Part shown: positions 16,165 to 24,862 of the stretch, piece after piece | How positions within the stretch are numbered: position 1 is the stretch's first letter | Layout: each line of letters starts with the position of its first letter | From: Nocardioides hwasunensis | GTDB lineage: Bacteria; Actinomycetota; Actinomycetes; Propionibacteriales; Nocardioidaceae | NCBI RefSeq assembly: GCF_014779665.1 | Contig: NZ_JACXYY010000003.1 | Span: 62,001-126,000, forward strand | Reading direction: 5' to 3' | Length of the DNA stretch: 64,000 nt | Notes under the pieces: generated by a model | What the model was told of the DNA's origin: nothing | Seen by the model: the letters and a program-made list of their open reading frames with translations, nothing else | The model's database searches: none | Made by a program: the position numbers and the translations under genes

Positions 16165-16575
16165 ATGGGACCCCGCCACCTCGTCGCGACCGCGCTGGTC
16201 GAGCCCCGGACCGTGGCGGACCTCGAGCTCCGGGTGATGACCGACGACCTGTGGCTCTGGCCGGTGCGCAGCGCGCCGGTCGTCGTCGACGGCGCCCGGA
16301 TGGAGTTCCAGCTGCGCCGGCGCCTGGTCGAGCAGCGACGCGGCGAGTGGGACGACGCGGCCACCTGGACCCCGGTGTGGGTCGGGTTCGGCGATGCCTG
16401 GCACGAGTTCGGCCCCGACGGCAACGTCAAGCCCACGGGGCCACTGCCGTGGGCCGCGCACCAGCGGATGTGGCGCGCCCTGGACGACTTCGGCCCGTTC
16501 GTGCGCTACCGCCGCCGGCTCGGCGGCATCCCGACCGAGCCCACGACGGACTGGCCGGGGCTCCATCTCCGCTGA
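16165..16575 (+). CDS. Hypothetical protein
   Basis: A 136-aa soluble protein of unknown function, rich in Trp ([38 protein letters not shown]). It has no signal peptide or membrane segment. The ATG at 16165 lies 105 nt from the divergent pafA start. Its codon usage and strong third-position GC fit a real gene, and the reading frame closes shortly before the next gene at 16635. I do not recognise the family. Confidence 0.65.
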   Translation: MGPRHLVATALVEPRTVADLELRVMTDDLWLWPVRSAPVVVDGARMEFQLRRRLVEQRRGEWDDAATWTPVWVGFGDAWHEFGPDGNVKPTGPLPWAAHQRMWRALDDFGPFVRYRRRLGGIPTEPTTDWPGLHLR

Positions 16576-16634
16576 CCGGAGGGCACCGTCCGCGACGCCC
16601 GCGGGCCCTTGGGCGGCTCCCCTACGGTGCGGGC

Positions 16635-17123
16635 ATGGACGACAACACCCTCGACTCCTGGCCCGCGCAGGCGGCCCTGGCCATCGGCACAGGTGTGATC
16701 ACCTCCCGCGTGGCGACGCACCGCTGGTCACGCCCGTCACGATGGCTCGTGCACGCAGGCACGGGCGCCGTCACGGGCGCCGCGACGGCACTCTCCCTGA
16801 GCCGGATGGACGGCTCGCCGGGCCCGGACGGCGCTCCCGCGGTGCGGCCGGGGACGGCCACGACCGTGGCGACGAGCATCGCGGTCGGCACTCTCGTCGG
16901 TGTCGTGAGCCGCGGAGCCGAGTCGGCGGACGCGTGGACGGAGCGCACCCTCGCCGCACGAGGCGTACGTCGTCCGCGGATGTGGATGGGCGTCGCTGCG
17001 GCCGGAGCCTCGCTGGCGATCAGCGTCGTCGATCGTCGGCGTGCTGCCCGCGGGCCCGCCGACGAGCAGCAGTCTCAGACCTCGCCCGGCCCCGGGGGCG
17101 GGGTGCCAGGAGCCGGAGGCTGA
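16635..17123 (+). CDS. Hypothetical membrane protein
   Basis: A 162-aa protein with three likely hydrophobic segments ([48 protein letters not shown]) and an Arg/Gly/Pro-rich C-terminus. Function is unknown. Its last 49 bases overlap the 3' end of prcA on the other strand, in the part that encodes the variable tail of both proteins. The ATG at 16635 lacks a strong ribosome-binding site (GGTGCGGGC precedes it). Confidence 0.6.
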   Translation: MDDNTLDSWPAQAALAIGTGVITSRVATHRWSRPSRWLVHAGTGAVTGAATALSLSRMDGSPGPDGAPAVRPGTATTVATSIAVGTLVGVVSRGAESADAWTERTLAARGVRRPRMWMGVAAAGASLAISVVDRRRAARGPADEQQSQTSPGPGGGVPGAGG

Positions 17124-18106
17124 CCCGTCCCGGGCTCCTGGCCCGGCTCAGGGGCGGACGGCTGCGGCGCGGGCGGCTGCGCCTCGCCCGGTGACGCCGG
17201 ATCGACGGGTGCCTGCTCCTCGCCCGGCGGGGCGGTGGGCGGCGCGACGGGCGGTGCCACCGGGGGCTCGCCCGTGACGGGGTCCTCCAGCGGAGCGGTG
17301 GCACCCGAGACCTGGTCGGTCGGGTCCGCGGGGTCGTCGACCCCGGACTGGTGCGGGCCCGAGCCGGCGACCCGGTCCTCGGCCGACGGCGCGTCGGCCT
17401 CCGTCGGACCGCGCTCGCCGAGGATCTCCGCCAGCCTCGACTCACGCAGCCGCAGGAACTTGCGCGGCTGCGACCTCGTGCGGTCGAGGGCGGCGACCTC
17501 GAGCGCACCGGCAGGGATCACCCGGTCCTCGGACTCGGTGTGCCCGAGTGCGGCCACGGCCACCCGGAGCGCGTCCTCGAGGGGCGCGCCGGGCACGTAG
17601 TGCTCCTGCAGGTGAGCGGCGACGACGTCGGCTGCCCCGCCCATGACGGCGAAGCCGTGCTCGTCGGCCACCTGGCCGTCGTAGGTGAGGCGGTAGAGCT
17701 GGTCGTCCTCGGCGGCGTCGCCGATCTCCGCGACGAAGATCTCCACCTCGTAGGGCTTCTCGCCGCCCGAGGAGAAGATCGTGCCGAGGGTCTGGGCATA
17801 GGCGTTGGCCAGGCCGCGTCCGGTCACGTCGCGCCGGTCGTAGGCGTAGCCGCGCATGTCGGCGAGGCGGACGCCGGCGATGCGGAGGTTCTCGAACTCG
17901 TTGTAGCGACCGACCGCGGCGAACGCGATCCGGTCGTAGATCTCGCTGACCTTGTGCAGCGCCTGGGACGGGTTCTCCGAGACGAACAGCACGCCGTCGG
18001 CATACTGCACGGCGACGACGGAGCGACCGCGGGCGATGCCCTTGCGCGCGAAGTCGGCGCGGTCCTTCATCAGCTGCTCGGGCGAGACGTAGAACGGCAT
18101 GGACAT
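17075..18106 (-). CDS. prcA: Proteasome subunit alpha with long proline-rich tail
   Basis: A 343-aa alpha subunit of the 20S proteasome. The conserved body covers residues 1-232 ([27 protein letters not shown] is the gate and first helix region, shown as short adjoining pieces; [30 protein letters not shown]). It caps the catalytic beta rings and docks Mpa. Residues from about 233 onward form a tail of roughly 110 residues rich in Pro, Gly, Glu and Gln, which is much longer than usual (family about 250-280 aa) and likely disordered. It lies 20 nt downstream of prcB. The ATG at 18106 has a second ATG two codons later. Confidence 0.94.
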   Translation of the reverse strand: MSMPFYVSPEQLMKDRADFARKGIARGRSVVAVQYADGVLFVSENPSQALHKVSEIYDRIAFAAVGRYNEFENLRIAGVRLADMRGYAYDRRDVTGRGLANAYAQTLGTIFSSGGEKPYEVEIFVAEIGDAAEDDQLYRLTYDGQVADEHGFAVMGGAADVVAAHLQEHYVPGAPLEDALRVAVAALGHTESEDRVIPAGALEVAALDRTRSQPRKFLRLRESRLAEILGERGPTEADAPSAEDRVAGSGPHQSGVDDPADPTDQVSGATAPLEDPVTGEPPVAPPVAPPTAPPGEEQAPVDPASPGEAQPPAPQPSAPEPGQEPGTGQPPAPGTPPPGPGEV

Positions 18107-18126
18107 GTGAGGTGGCTCCTACGTCG

Positions 18127-18966
18127 TCAGGTGAGGGGCGCGGCGGGGCCGTCGGGTCGCTGCATCCGCGAGGCGAGCATCCGGTCCGCGATGGCCGAGA
18201 CCTCCTCGTCGGGCATCCGCGCACCGCCCTCGGCGGTGATCACGTGGACGACCGGGAAGATGCGTCGCGTGATGTCGGGCCCGCCGGTCGCGGAGTCGTC
18301 GTCGGCTGCGTCGTAGAGCGCCTGGATGACAGCGGTCACGGCGCCCTCGGCGTCGAGGTCCTCGCGGTAGAGCTTCTTCAGCGAGCCGCGGGCGAACAGC
18401 GAGCCCGAGCCGACCGAGTGGAACGCGGTCTCCTCGTAGCGCCCGCCGGTCACGTCGTAGCTGAAGATCCGGCCCTGCTCGGCGACCAGGTCGTAGCCCG
18501 CGAAGAGCGGCACCACGGCCAGGCCCTGCATCGCCAGTCCGAGGTTGGCCCTGATGAGGGCGGCGAGGCGGTTGGCCTTGCCATCCATCGACAGCGTGGT
18601 GCCCTCGATCTTCTCGTAGTGCTCCAGCTCGGTCTGGAACAGGCGCACCATCTCGACGGCGAGGCCGGCGGTGCCCGCGATGCCGACGACGGAGAACTCG
18701 TCGGCGGGGAAGACCTTCTGGATGTCGCGCTGGGCGATGATGTTGCCCATCGTCGCTCGACGGTCGCCGGCCATGACCACACCGCCGGCGAAGGTCGCGG
18801 CGACGATCGTGGTGCCGTGGGGCGCCAGGTCACCGGCGTCGCCCGACGGTACGGCGCGGCGCGAGGGCAGCAGGTCGGGCGCCTGGACCCCGAGGAAGTC
18901 GGCGAAGCTCGACGTGCCGGGCGTCATGAACGACGTGGGCAGACGGGACTCGCTCATCGGGGTCAC
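18127..18966 (-). CDS. prcB: Proteasome subunit beta
   Basis: A 279-aa beta subunit precursor. The propeptide is residues 1-51; autocleavage before Thr52 in [12 protein letters not shown] exposes the catalytic N-terminal threonine. Further catalytic-site markers are [13 protein letters not shown] and the SGSLFARG loop. The GTG at 18966 overlaps the stop of pup (GTGA); an ATG three codons in (18957) is the alternative. Together with prcA and pup it forms a compact operon typical of Pup-proteasome organisms. Confidence 0.95.
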   Translation of the reverse strand: MTPMSESRLPTSFMTPGTSSFADFLGVQAPDLLPSRRAVPSGDAGDLAPHGTTIVAATFAGGVVMAGDRRATMGNIIAQRDIQKVFPADEFSVVGIAGTAGLAVEMVRLFQTELEHYEKIEGTTLSMDGKANRLAALIRANLGLAMQGLAVVPLFAGYDLVAEQGRIFSYDVTGGRYEETAFHSVGSGSLFARGSLKKLYREDLDAEGAVTAVIQALYDAADDDSATGGPDITRRIFPVVHVITAEGGARMPDEEVSAIADRMLASRMQRPDGPAAPLT

Positions 18967-19160
18967 TGACCGCCCTTCTGGATGAACGACTTCACGAAGT
19001 CCTCGGCGTTGGTCTCGAGCACCTCGTCGATCTCGTCGAGGATCGCATCGACGTCCTCGTCGATCGTCTCCTTGCGCTCGGCGACGTCGGTCTCCACGAC
19101 CTCCTCGCTCGCCGTCTCCTCCTGGGAGGACTTGCGCGGTTGCTTCTGCTCCTGGGCCAT
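18963..19160 (-). CDS. pup: Prokaryotic ubiquitin-like protein Pup
   Basis: A 65-aa intrinsically disordered tag that ends in GGQ. The terminal Gln must be deamidated by Dop before PafA ligates it to lysines of target proteins. The central coiled region ([22 protein letters not shown]) is the part recognised by the Mpa coiled coil. The protein is strongly acidic, as expected. The gene overlaps prcB by 4 nt. Between pup and dop lies a 170-bp spacer with repeats, so pup may have its own promoter. Confidence 0.97.
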   Translation of the reverse strand: MAQEQKQPRKSSQEETASEEVVETDVAERKETIDEDVDAILDEIDEVLETNAEDFVKSFIQKGGQ

Positions 19161-19220
19161 GTCTCGACCCTATCCACTCGCACCGACGTCACAAGGGAGA
19201 TGCCCACCGTGGGGTGGCCT

Positions 19221-19317
19221 TGGTTGCGACACGCTCGCTGGCGCTCGCTGCTCAACCAGCGGCGCACCTGCTTGCTGGCGCTCGCTGCTCCACCAACGGG
19301 TCCGGCGCTCGCTGCTC
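19221..19317. repeat. Three-copy intergenic repeat between pup and dop
   Basis: The 14-nt core GGCGCTCGCTGCTC occurs at 19240-19253, 19277-19290 and 19304-19317, each followed by a variant of ACCA. The first unit (19221-19258) is bounded by the inverted ends TGGTTG and CAACCA. Repeats of this appearance are, from memory, scattered through Nocardioides-type genomes. Confidence 0.75.
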
Positions 19318-19330
19318 GACCGGTGGTGGG

Positions 19331-20851
19331 TCAGCGGGTGATCGCGGCCACCAGCGCCTGTGCGGTCTCGCTGCGGTCGATCAGCTCGCCGACGTGGGCG
19401 CGGGTGCCACGGAGCGGGTCGATGGTCGGGACCCGCTGGAGCGACTCGCGGCCGGGCAGGTCGAAGATCACCGAGTCCCACGACGCGGCGGCCACCGAGT
19501 CGGCGTACTTGTCGAGGCACCGGCCGCGGAAGTAGGCGCGGGTGTCGACCGGCGGGTCGTGCATGGCTGCCTCGATGGCGGCGTCGTCGAGCAGGCGCCG
19601 GATCCGACCCGCCCCCGCGAGCCGGTGGTAGAGGCCCTTGTCGGGCCGGAGGTCGGCGTACTGCAGGTCGATGAGGTGCAGCTTGGCGTCGTCCCAGTCG
19701 AGGCCGTCGCGGTCGCGGTACTGGTTGAGGAGCTTGAGCTTGGCGACCCAGTCGAGCTCGGCGGCGCACTCCATCGGGTCGCGCTCGAGCCGGGTCAGCA
19801 CCGACTCCCAGCGCGCCAGCACGTCGACGGTCTGCTCGTCGGCGTCGGCGCCGTAGCGGTCCTCGACGTACTTGCGGGCGAGCTCGAGGTACTCCAGCTG
19901 CAGCTGCACGGCCGTGATCCGACGGCCGTCGCGGAGGGTGATGAGCTGCTGGAGGGTCGGGTCGTGGGAGACCTCCCGGAGCGAGTTCACGGCGCCCTCG
20001 ACGCTCAGGTCACGATCGATGAAGCCGTCCTCGATCATCGCCAGCACGAGCGCGGTCGTGCCGGCCTTGAGGTAGATCGAGATCTCGGCGAGGTTGGCGT
20101 CGCCGAGGATCACGTGGAGACGGCGGTAGACCGCGGGGTCGGCGTGCGGCTCGTCGCGCGTGTTGATGATCGGGCGCTTGAGGGTGGTCTCCAGGCCCAC
20201 CTCGACCTCGAAGTAGTCCGAGCGCTGGCTGATCTGGAAACCGCGCTCCGGGGAGGTGTCGCGGCCGTCCTGGCCGATGCCGACGCGGCCGGCGCCGGTG
20301 ACCACCTGGCGGGAGACGAAGAACGGCGTCAGGTGGCGCACGATCTCGGCGAACTGCGTCGAGCGCCGCATCAGGTAGTTCTCGTGGGCGCCGTAGGAGG
20401 CGCCCTTGTTGTCGGTGTTGTTCTTGTAGAGCAGGATCGGCGTGCTGCCGGGGACCTGCGCCGCCATGCGCGAGGCGTCGAGCATGACCTGCTCCCCCGC
20501 CTTCTCCCAGCGCACGACGTCGAGCGGGGTGGTGACCTCGGGCGAGGAGTACTCCGGGTGCGCGTGGTCGACGTAGAGCCGGGCACCGTTGGTGAGGATG
20601 ACGTTGGCCAGGCCGAGGTCCTCGTCGGTGAGCTGGCTGGGGTCGGCGACCTGGCGGGCCATGTCGAACCCGCGGGCGTCGCGCAGAGGCGACTCCTCCT
20701 CGAAGTCCCAGCGGGCCCGACGTGCCCGCGCGGTCGAGGAGGCGTAGGCATTGACGATCTGGGACGAGGCGACCATGGGGTTGGCCGCGGGCTGTCCCTG
20801 CACCGAGATGCCGTACTCCACCTCGGTGCCCATCACCCGTCGTACGCTCAT
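19331..20851 (-). CDS. dop: Depupylase/deamidase Dop
   Basis: A 506-aa PafA paralogue that deamidates the C-terminal Gln of Pup and also removes Pup from substrates. The N-terminus MGTEVEYGISV carries the metal-binding Glu, followed by the Dop-specific loop (about residues 40-80, ARRARWDFEEESPL), then NGARLYVDHAHPEYSSPEV, YKNNTDNKGASYGAHENYL and [13 protein letters not shown]. The HAHPEYSSPE version and the loop distinguish Dop from PafA. Three in-frame starts lie within seven codons (ATG, GTG, ATG). The methyltransferase gene at 20855 starts 3 nt away on the other strand, so the two share a tight divergent promoter region. Confidence 0.95.
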   Translation of the reverse strand: MSVRRVMGTEVEYGISVQGQPAANPMVASSQIVNAYASSTARARRARWDFEEESPLRDARGFDMARQVADPSQLTDEDLGLANVILTNGARLYVDHAHPEYSSPEVTTPLDVVRWEKAGEQVMLDASRMAAQVPGSTPILLYKNNTDNKGASYGAHENYLMRRSTQFAEIVRHLTPFFVSRQVVTGAGRVGIGQDGRDTSPERGFQISQRSDYFEVEVGLETTLKRPIINTRDEPHADPAVYRRLHVILGDANLAEISIYLKAGTTALVLAMIEDGFIDRDLSVEGAVNSLREVSHDPTLQQLITLRDGRRITAVQLQLEYLELARKYVEDRYGADADEQTVDVLARWESVLTRLERDPMECAAELDWVAKLKLLNQYRDRDGLDWDDAKLHLIDLQYADLRPDKGLYHRLAGAGRIRRLLDDAAIEAAMHDPPVDTRAYFRGRCLDKYADSVAAASWDSVIFDLPGRESLQRVPTIDPLRGTRAHVGELIDRSETAQALVAAITR

Positions 20852-20854
20852 GTG

Positions 20855-21478
20855 ATGAGCCTACGGGTGTGGGAGGAGCGGGTCGTTCCCCGTCTGGTCG
20901 ACCTCAGCCTGCGCGGCCACGAGGTCGGCGAGCTGCGGGACGTGACGTGCGCGGGCCTGACCGGCCGGGTGCTGGAGGTCGGGTTCGGCGGCGGCCTCAA
21001 CGTGCGGTGGTACCCGCCGGAGGTCGACGCGGTCACCGCCATCGAGCCGTCCGACCTCGGCTGGCAGCTGTCCGCGCGGCGGCGCGCCCGCACGCACCTG
21101 CCGATCCATCGCGCAGGCCTCGACGGCCAGCGGCTCGCACTGCCCGACGACTCCCACGACGCGGCCCTCGTCACCTTCAGCCTGTGCACGATCCCCGACC
21201 CGTTGCTCGCGCTGCGCGAGGCCCGGCGGGTGGTGCGCGGCGGTGGTCGCCTGCACGTGCTCGAGCACGGTCTGGCACCGCACGAGCCCGTGCGCCGTTG
21301 GCAACGACGGCTCGAGCCGCTGCAGCGCGCGGTGGCCGGCGGCTGTCACCTCACCCGCGACGTCCCGGCGATGGTCGCTGCGGCGGGCTGGGAGGTGGAG
21401 GACCTCGAGCAGGACTACCTGCCGGGGCCGTCGGCGTCGCGCCCGTGGGTGTTCGTGACCCGCCTGCGCGCCGTGTGA
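20855..21478 (+). CDS. Class I SAM-dependent methyltransferase
   Basis: A 207-aa methyltransferase of the UbiE/type 11 kind. SAM-binding motif I is RVLEVGFGGGLNVRWY, the acidic residue after strand 2 is AIEPSDLGW, and motif III-IV is ALVTFSLCTIPDPLLALREARRVVRGGGRLHVLEHG. The C-terminal part (HLTRDVPAMVAAAGW) resembles phosphatidylethanolamine or small-molecule methyltransferases, but the substrate cannot be told. It starts opposite the dop start with only 3 nt between them, so its 5' leader lies inside dop. Confidence 0.82.
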   Translation: MSLRVWEERVVPRLVDLSLRGHEVGELRDVTCAGLTGRVLEVGFGGGLNVRWYPPEVDAVTAIEPSDLGWQLSARRRARTHLPIHRAGLDGQRLALPDDSHDAALVTFSLCTIPDPLLALREARRVVRGGGRLHVLEHGLAPHEPVRRWQRRLEPLQRAVAGGCHLTRDVPAMVAAAGWEVEDLEQDYLPGPSASRPWVFVTRLRAV

Positions 21479-21498
21479 GGCACGCCGGAGCCGGAGGC

Positions 21499-21576
21499 TC
21501 AGCGGCCGCGGCGCAGGAACCCCAGCAGGAACAGCACGACGACGATGATCACGACGATGATGATGATGGATCGCAT
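21499..21576 (-). CDS. Very small hydrophobic membrane protein
   Basis: A 25-aa reading frame begins MRSIIIIVVIIVVVLF and ends in LRRGR, that is, a single transmembrane helix with a basic tail. AGGAGG lies 14 nt before the ATG, a little far but clear. It sits in the gap between the methyltransferase stop and the membrane gene at 21645. Similar short Ile/Val-rich peptides occur in actinobacteria. Without conservation data, expression is uncertain. Confidence 0.5.
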   Translation of the reverse strand: MRSIIIIVVIIVVVLFLLGFLRRGR

Positions 21577-21644
21577 GCGACCAACCTACGCCTCCTGTGA
21601 GCCGCGCCACTCCCTCCGCAGGGGTACGGCGCGTCCGGGCTCGC

Positions 21645-21989
21645 TCACGGACGCGACTGCCACGCGTGCGCGATGTTGACCGCGACGATGCCGGCGAGCG
21701 TCACCAGGAGAGCGACGAACTGCTCGTTGACGCCCAGCACGATGCTGATCGGGATGCACGCGACCAGCGAGATGATCGCCAGCGCCAGCTGGCGTGCACC
21801 CGCGCCGGCGACCGCCGACGTGCGCTGCTGCTGGAGGGCGACCTGCTCGGCGACGCGCTGCTCGACGACCCGCTCGATCCGGTCGGCGAACCCGTCGACG
21901 AGCTCGGCGTCGTAGCGCGCGCCGAGCTCGCGGCGGGTCGCCAGCGCGGCCTCGATGTCGCTGTGCCCGAGCTCCTCCTCGCGAGCCAT
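21645..21989 (-). CDS. Hypothetical membrane protein
   Basis: A 114-aa protein with a soluble N-terminal half (GHSDIEAALATRRELGARYDAELVDGF, helical; ADRIERVVEQRVAEQVALQQQ as a probable coiled coil) and two C-terminal transmembrane helices (LALAIISLVACIPISIVLG and FVALLVTLAGIVAVNIAHA). Similar proteins of unknown function are common in Streptomyces and relatives. It lies 19 nt downstream of mpa and may be co-transcribed with it, but nothing links it to the proteasome. Confidence 0.72.
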   Translation of the reverse strand: MAREEELGHSDIEAALATRRELGARYDAELVDGFADRIERVVEQRVAEQVALQQQRTSAVAGAGARQLALAIISLVACIPISIVLGVNEQFVALLVTLAGIVAVNIAHAWQSRP

Positions 21990-22008
21990 CGCGCGTGCCC
22001 GACCGGCC

Positions 22009-23754
22009 TCAGAGGTACTGGCCGGTGTTGGCGACGGTGTCGATCGATCGTCCCGGCTCGGTGCCCTGCTTGCCGGTGATGAGGGTGCGGATGAACACGA
22101 TCCGCTCCCCCTTCTTGCCCGAGATCCGCGCCCAGTCGTCGGGGTTGGTCGTGTTGGGCAGGTCCTCGTTCTCCTTGAACTCGTCCACGCACGCCTGGAG
22201 CATGTGCTGGACCCGGAGGCCGCGCTGGGCGGGGTTGAGGTCGCTGTCGAGGAAGTCCTTGATCGCCATCTTCTTCGCGCGGTCGACGATGTTCTGGATC
22301 ATCGCCCCCGAGTTGAAGTCCTTGAAGTAGAGGACCTCCTTGTCGCCGTTGGCGTAGGTGACCTCCAGGAAGCGGTTCTCCTCGGTCTCGGTGTACATCC
22401 GCTCGACCGTCGCCCGGATCATCGCGTTCACCGTCGCTGCGCGGTCCTCGCCGAACTCGGCGAGGTCGTCGGCGTGAAGGGGCAGCGTCTGGGTGAGGTA
22501 CTTGGAGAAGATGTCGCGGGCCGACTCGGCGTCGGGCCGCTCGATCTTGATCTTCACGTCGAGGCGACCGGGGCGGAGGATGGCCGGGTCGATCATGTCC
22601 TCGCGGTTGGACGCGCCGATGACCAGCACGTTCTCCAACGCCTCGACACCGTCGATCTCGCTGAGCAGCTGGGGCACGATCGTGTTCTCCACGTCGGAGG
22701 AGACGCCCGACCCGCGCGTGCGGAACAGGGAGTCCATCTCGTCGAAGAACACGATGACGGGGGTGCCGAGCGAGGCCTTCTCCCGCGCCCGCTGGAAGAC
22801 CAGCCGGATGTGGCGCTCGGTCTCACCGACGTACTTGTTGAGCAGCTCGGGGCCCTTGATGTTGAGGAAGTAGGACTTCCCCGAGGCGCCGGTGCGCTCG
22901 GCGACCTTCTTGGCCAGCGAGTTGGCGACCGCCTTGGCGATCAGCGTCTTGCCGCAGCCGGGCGGGCCGTAGAGCAGCACGCCCTTCGGCGGCTTGAGCT
23001 CGTGGTCCTTGAACAGCTCGGGGTGGAGGTAGGGCAGCTCGACCGCATCGCGGATCGCGTCGATCTGGGTGGTGAGCCCGCCGATCTGCGTGTAGTCGAT
23101 GTCGGGCACCTCCTCCAGGACGAGCTCCTCGACCTCGGACTTCGGCACGACCTCGTAGACGTAGCCCGCGCGGGTGTCGAGCAGCAGCGAGTCGCCCGCG
23201 CGGATCGTCATGTCCTCGGCGCGCAGCGGCTCGGCGAGGCGGACGACGCGCTCCTCGTCGGCGTTGGCGATCACCAGGGCACGCTCGCCGTCGGCGAGGA
23301 TCTCCTTGAGCATGACCACCTCGCCGACCTGCTCGAAGTCGAGCGCGGCGACGACGTTGAGGGCCTCGTTGAGCATGACCTCCTGCCCGCGCACCAGGGC
23401 GTCGAGCTCGACCGCCGGACTGACGCTCACCCGGAGCTTGCGGCCGCCGGTGAAGACGTCGACGGAGTCGTCGTCGTTGCGGGCGAGGAAGGTGCCGAAG
23501 CCGGCCGGCGGCTGGGCGAGCCGGTCGACCTCCTCCTTGAGGGTGGTGATCTGGTCGCGGGCGTCGCGCAGCGTCTGCGCGAGCCGTTCGTTCTGGCTCG
23601 AGACCGCGGCCAGCGAGCGCTGGGCGTCGCTCAGACGCTTCTCCAGGCCGTGGGACTGTCCGGGCACGTCGTCCAGGCGGCGGCGCAGGTCGGTGACCTC
23701 GGCCTCCAGGTAACGCACCTGAGTGGCAAGTTGCTCGCGTGTCGGCTCAGACAT
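22009..23754 (-). CDS. mpa: Proteasome-associated AAA ATPase (Mpa/ARC)
   Basis: A 581-aa ring ATPase that binds Pup and unfolds pupylated proteins into the proteasome. The N-terminal coiled coil (about residues 5-75) captures Pup, followed by two OB domains. The AAA module has Walker A GPPGCGKT, Walker [13 protein letters not shown] and the SRH region [17 protein letters not shown]. The C-terminus ends GQYL, the motif that inserts into pockets of the alpha ring and opens the gate. Length and architecture match ARC/Mpa (about 580-610 aa). It is separated from prcA/prcB by dop and a few small genes. Confidence 0.96.
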   Translation of the reverse strand: MSEPTREQLATQVRYLEAEVTDLRRRLDDVPGQSHGLEKRLSDAQRSLAAVSSQNERLAQTLRDARDQITTLKEEVDRLAQPPAGFGTFLARNDDDSVDVFTGGRKLRVSVSPAVELDALVRGQEVMLNEALNVVAALDFEQVGEVVMLKEILADGERALVIANADEERVVRLAEPLRAEDMTIRAGDSLLLDTRAGYVYEVVPKSEVEELVLEEVPDIDYTQIGGLTTQIDAIRDAVELPYLHPELFKDHELKPPKGVLLYGPPGCGKTLIAKAVANSLAKKVAERTGASGKSYFLNIKGPELLNKYVGETERHIRLVFQRAREKASLGTPVIVFFDEMDSLFRTRGSGVSSDVENTIVPQLLSEIDGVEALENVLVIGASNREDMIDPAILRPGRLDVKIKIERPDAESARDIFSKYLTQTLPLHADDLAEFGEDRAATVNAMIRATVERMYTETEENRFLEVTYANGDKEVLYFKDFNSGAMIQNIVDRAKKMAIKDFLDSDLNPAQRGLRVQHMLQACVDEFKENEDLPNTTNPDDWARISGKKGERIVFIRTLITGKQGTEPGRSIDTVANTGQYL

Positions 23755-23852
23755 CTCGCACCTCCTGCTTCATGACACTACCCATGAACCGGAGGGACGG
23801 AAGTGGATATCTCGCCGTGTTGGTCACCGTTTGGCAACGGCGGCCCGGAGCC

Positions 23853-24827
23853 TCAGGCGTCGTCGCGCTCCGTCTCGGGCGGAGGTACGTCGGCGGGGCG
23901 CGGGCCGGTGTAGTCGGGACCGTAGGCACCGGGGGCGGGCCGGCGGGTATTGCGGGGCGGCGTCTCCCCCGGCGCCATCCGCCGCGCGGTGACCAGGAAG
24001 GCGGTGTGGCCGATCATCTTGTGACCGGGGCGCACGGCGAGACCCTCGACGTGCCAGTCGCGCACGAGGGACTCCCACGGCTGCGGCTCGGTGAAGCCAC
24101 CGTGGACCCGCAGGGTCTCCACGACGCGTGAGAGCTGCGTGGTCGTGGCGACGTACGCGCACACGATGCCGCCGGGCACCAGCGCGTCGGCGACCGCGTC
24201 GACGCAGTTCCAGGGGTCGAGCATGTCGAGGATGATCCGGTCGACCTGCGCGCCCAGGGACGGCAGGCCCTCCTTGAGGTCGCCCAGGCGCAGGTCCCAG
24301 GCGGGGTGTGTCTGGCCGTCGGGCGCTGAGAAGAACTGGTCGACGTTGCGACGCGCGACCTCGGCGAACTCCTCACGCAGCTCGAAGGACGTGACACGTC
24401 CCCAGGGGCCGACGGCGCGGAGGAGCGAGCAGGTGAGCGCGCCCGAGCCGGCGCCGGCCTCGACGACGCGCGCCCCGGGGTAGATGTCTGCCAGAGCGAC
24501 GATCTGGGCGGCGTCCTTCGGGTAGACGACCGCGGCGCCGCGCGGCATCGACACCACGAACTCGTTGAGCAGCGGCCGGAAGACCAGGTACTGGCCGCCG
24601 GCGGAGGAGACGAGGGTGAACCCCTCCTCGCGCCCGATCATGTCGTCGTGGTCGAGGTGGCCCTTGTTGGAGAAGAACCGCTTGCCGGCGACGAGCTCGA
24701 AGTTGTGCTTGCGGCCCTTGTTGTCGACCAGGCGCACCCACTCGCCCTCGCGCAGGGGCCCGCGGTGGACGCCGGACCAGGCCTCGGCGGGGACGTCGGC
24801 TGGGTCATCGGTGGAACGCTCGAACAT
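23853..24827 (-). CDS. trmI: tRNA (adenine(58)-N1)-methyltransferase TrmI
   Basis: A 324-aa enzyme that methylates A58 in the T-loop of tRNA. The N-terminal beta domain (LREGEWVRLVDNKGRKHNF) precedes the Rossmann domain with SAM motif ARVVEAGAGSGALTCSLL, the acidic strand FELREEFAEVARRN, and the family motif DRIILDMLDPW. The last 45 residues are Pro/Arg/Asp-rich and probably disordered. The ATG is at 24827. The gene stands 98 nt upstream of mpa, a neighbourhood conserved in actinobacteria; it is 35 nt downstream of the protease gene. Confidence 0.92.
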   Translation of the reverse strand: MFERSTDDPADVPAEAWSGVHRGPLREGEWVRLVDNKGRKHNFELVAGKRFFSNKGHLDHDDMIGREEGFTLVSSAGGQYLVFRPLLNEFVVSMPRGAAVVYPKDAAQIVALADIYPGARVVEAGAGSGALTCSLLRAVGPWGRVTSFELREEFAEVARRNVDQFFSAPDGQTHPAWDLRLGDLKEGLPSLGAQVDRIILDMLDPWNCVDAVADALVPGGIVCAYVATTTQLSRVVETLRVHGGFTEPQPWESLVRDWHVEGLAVRPGHKMIGHTAFLVTARRMAPGETPPRNTRRPAPGAYGPDYTGPRPADVPPPETERDDA

Positions 24828-24862
24828 GCCGCGAACCCTAGTGGCCAGAACGCCGGAATCCC

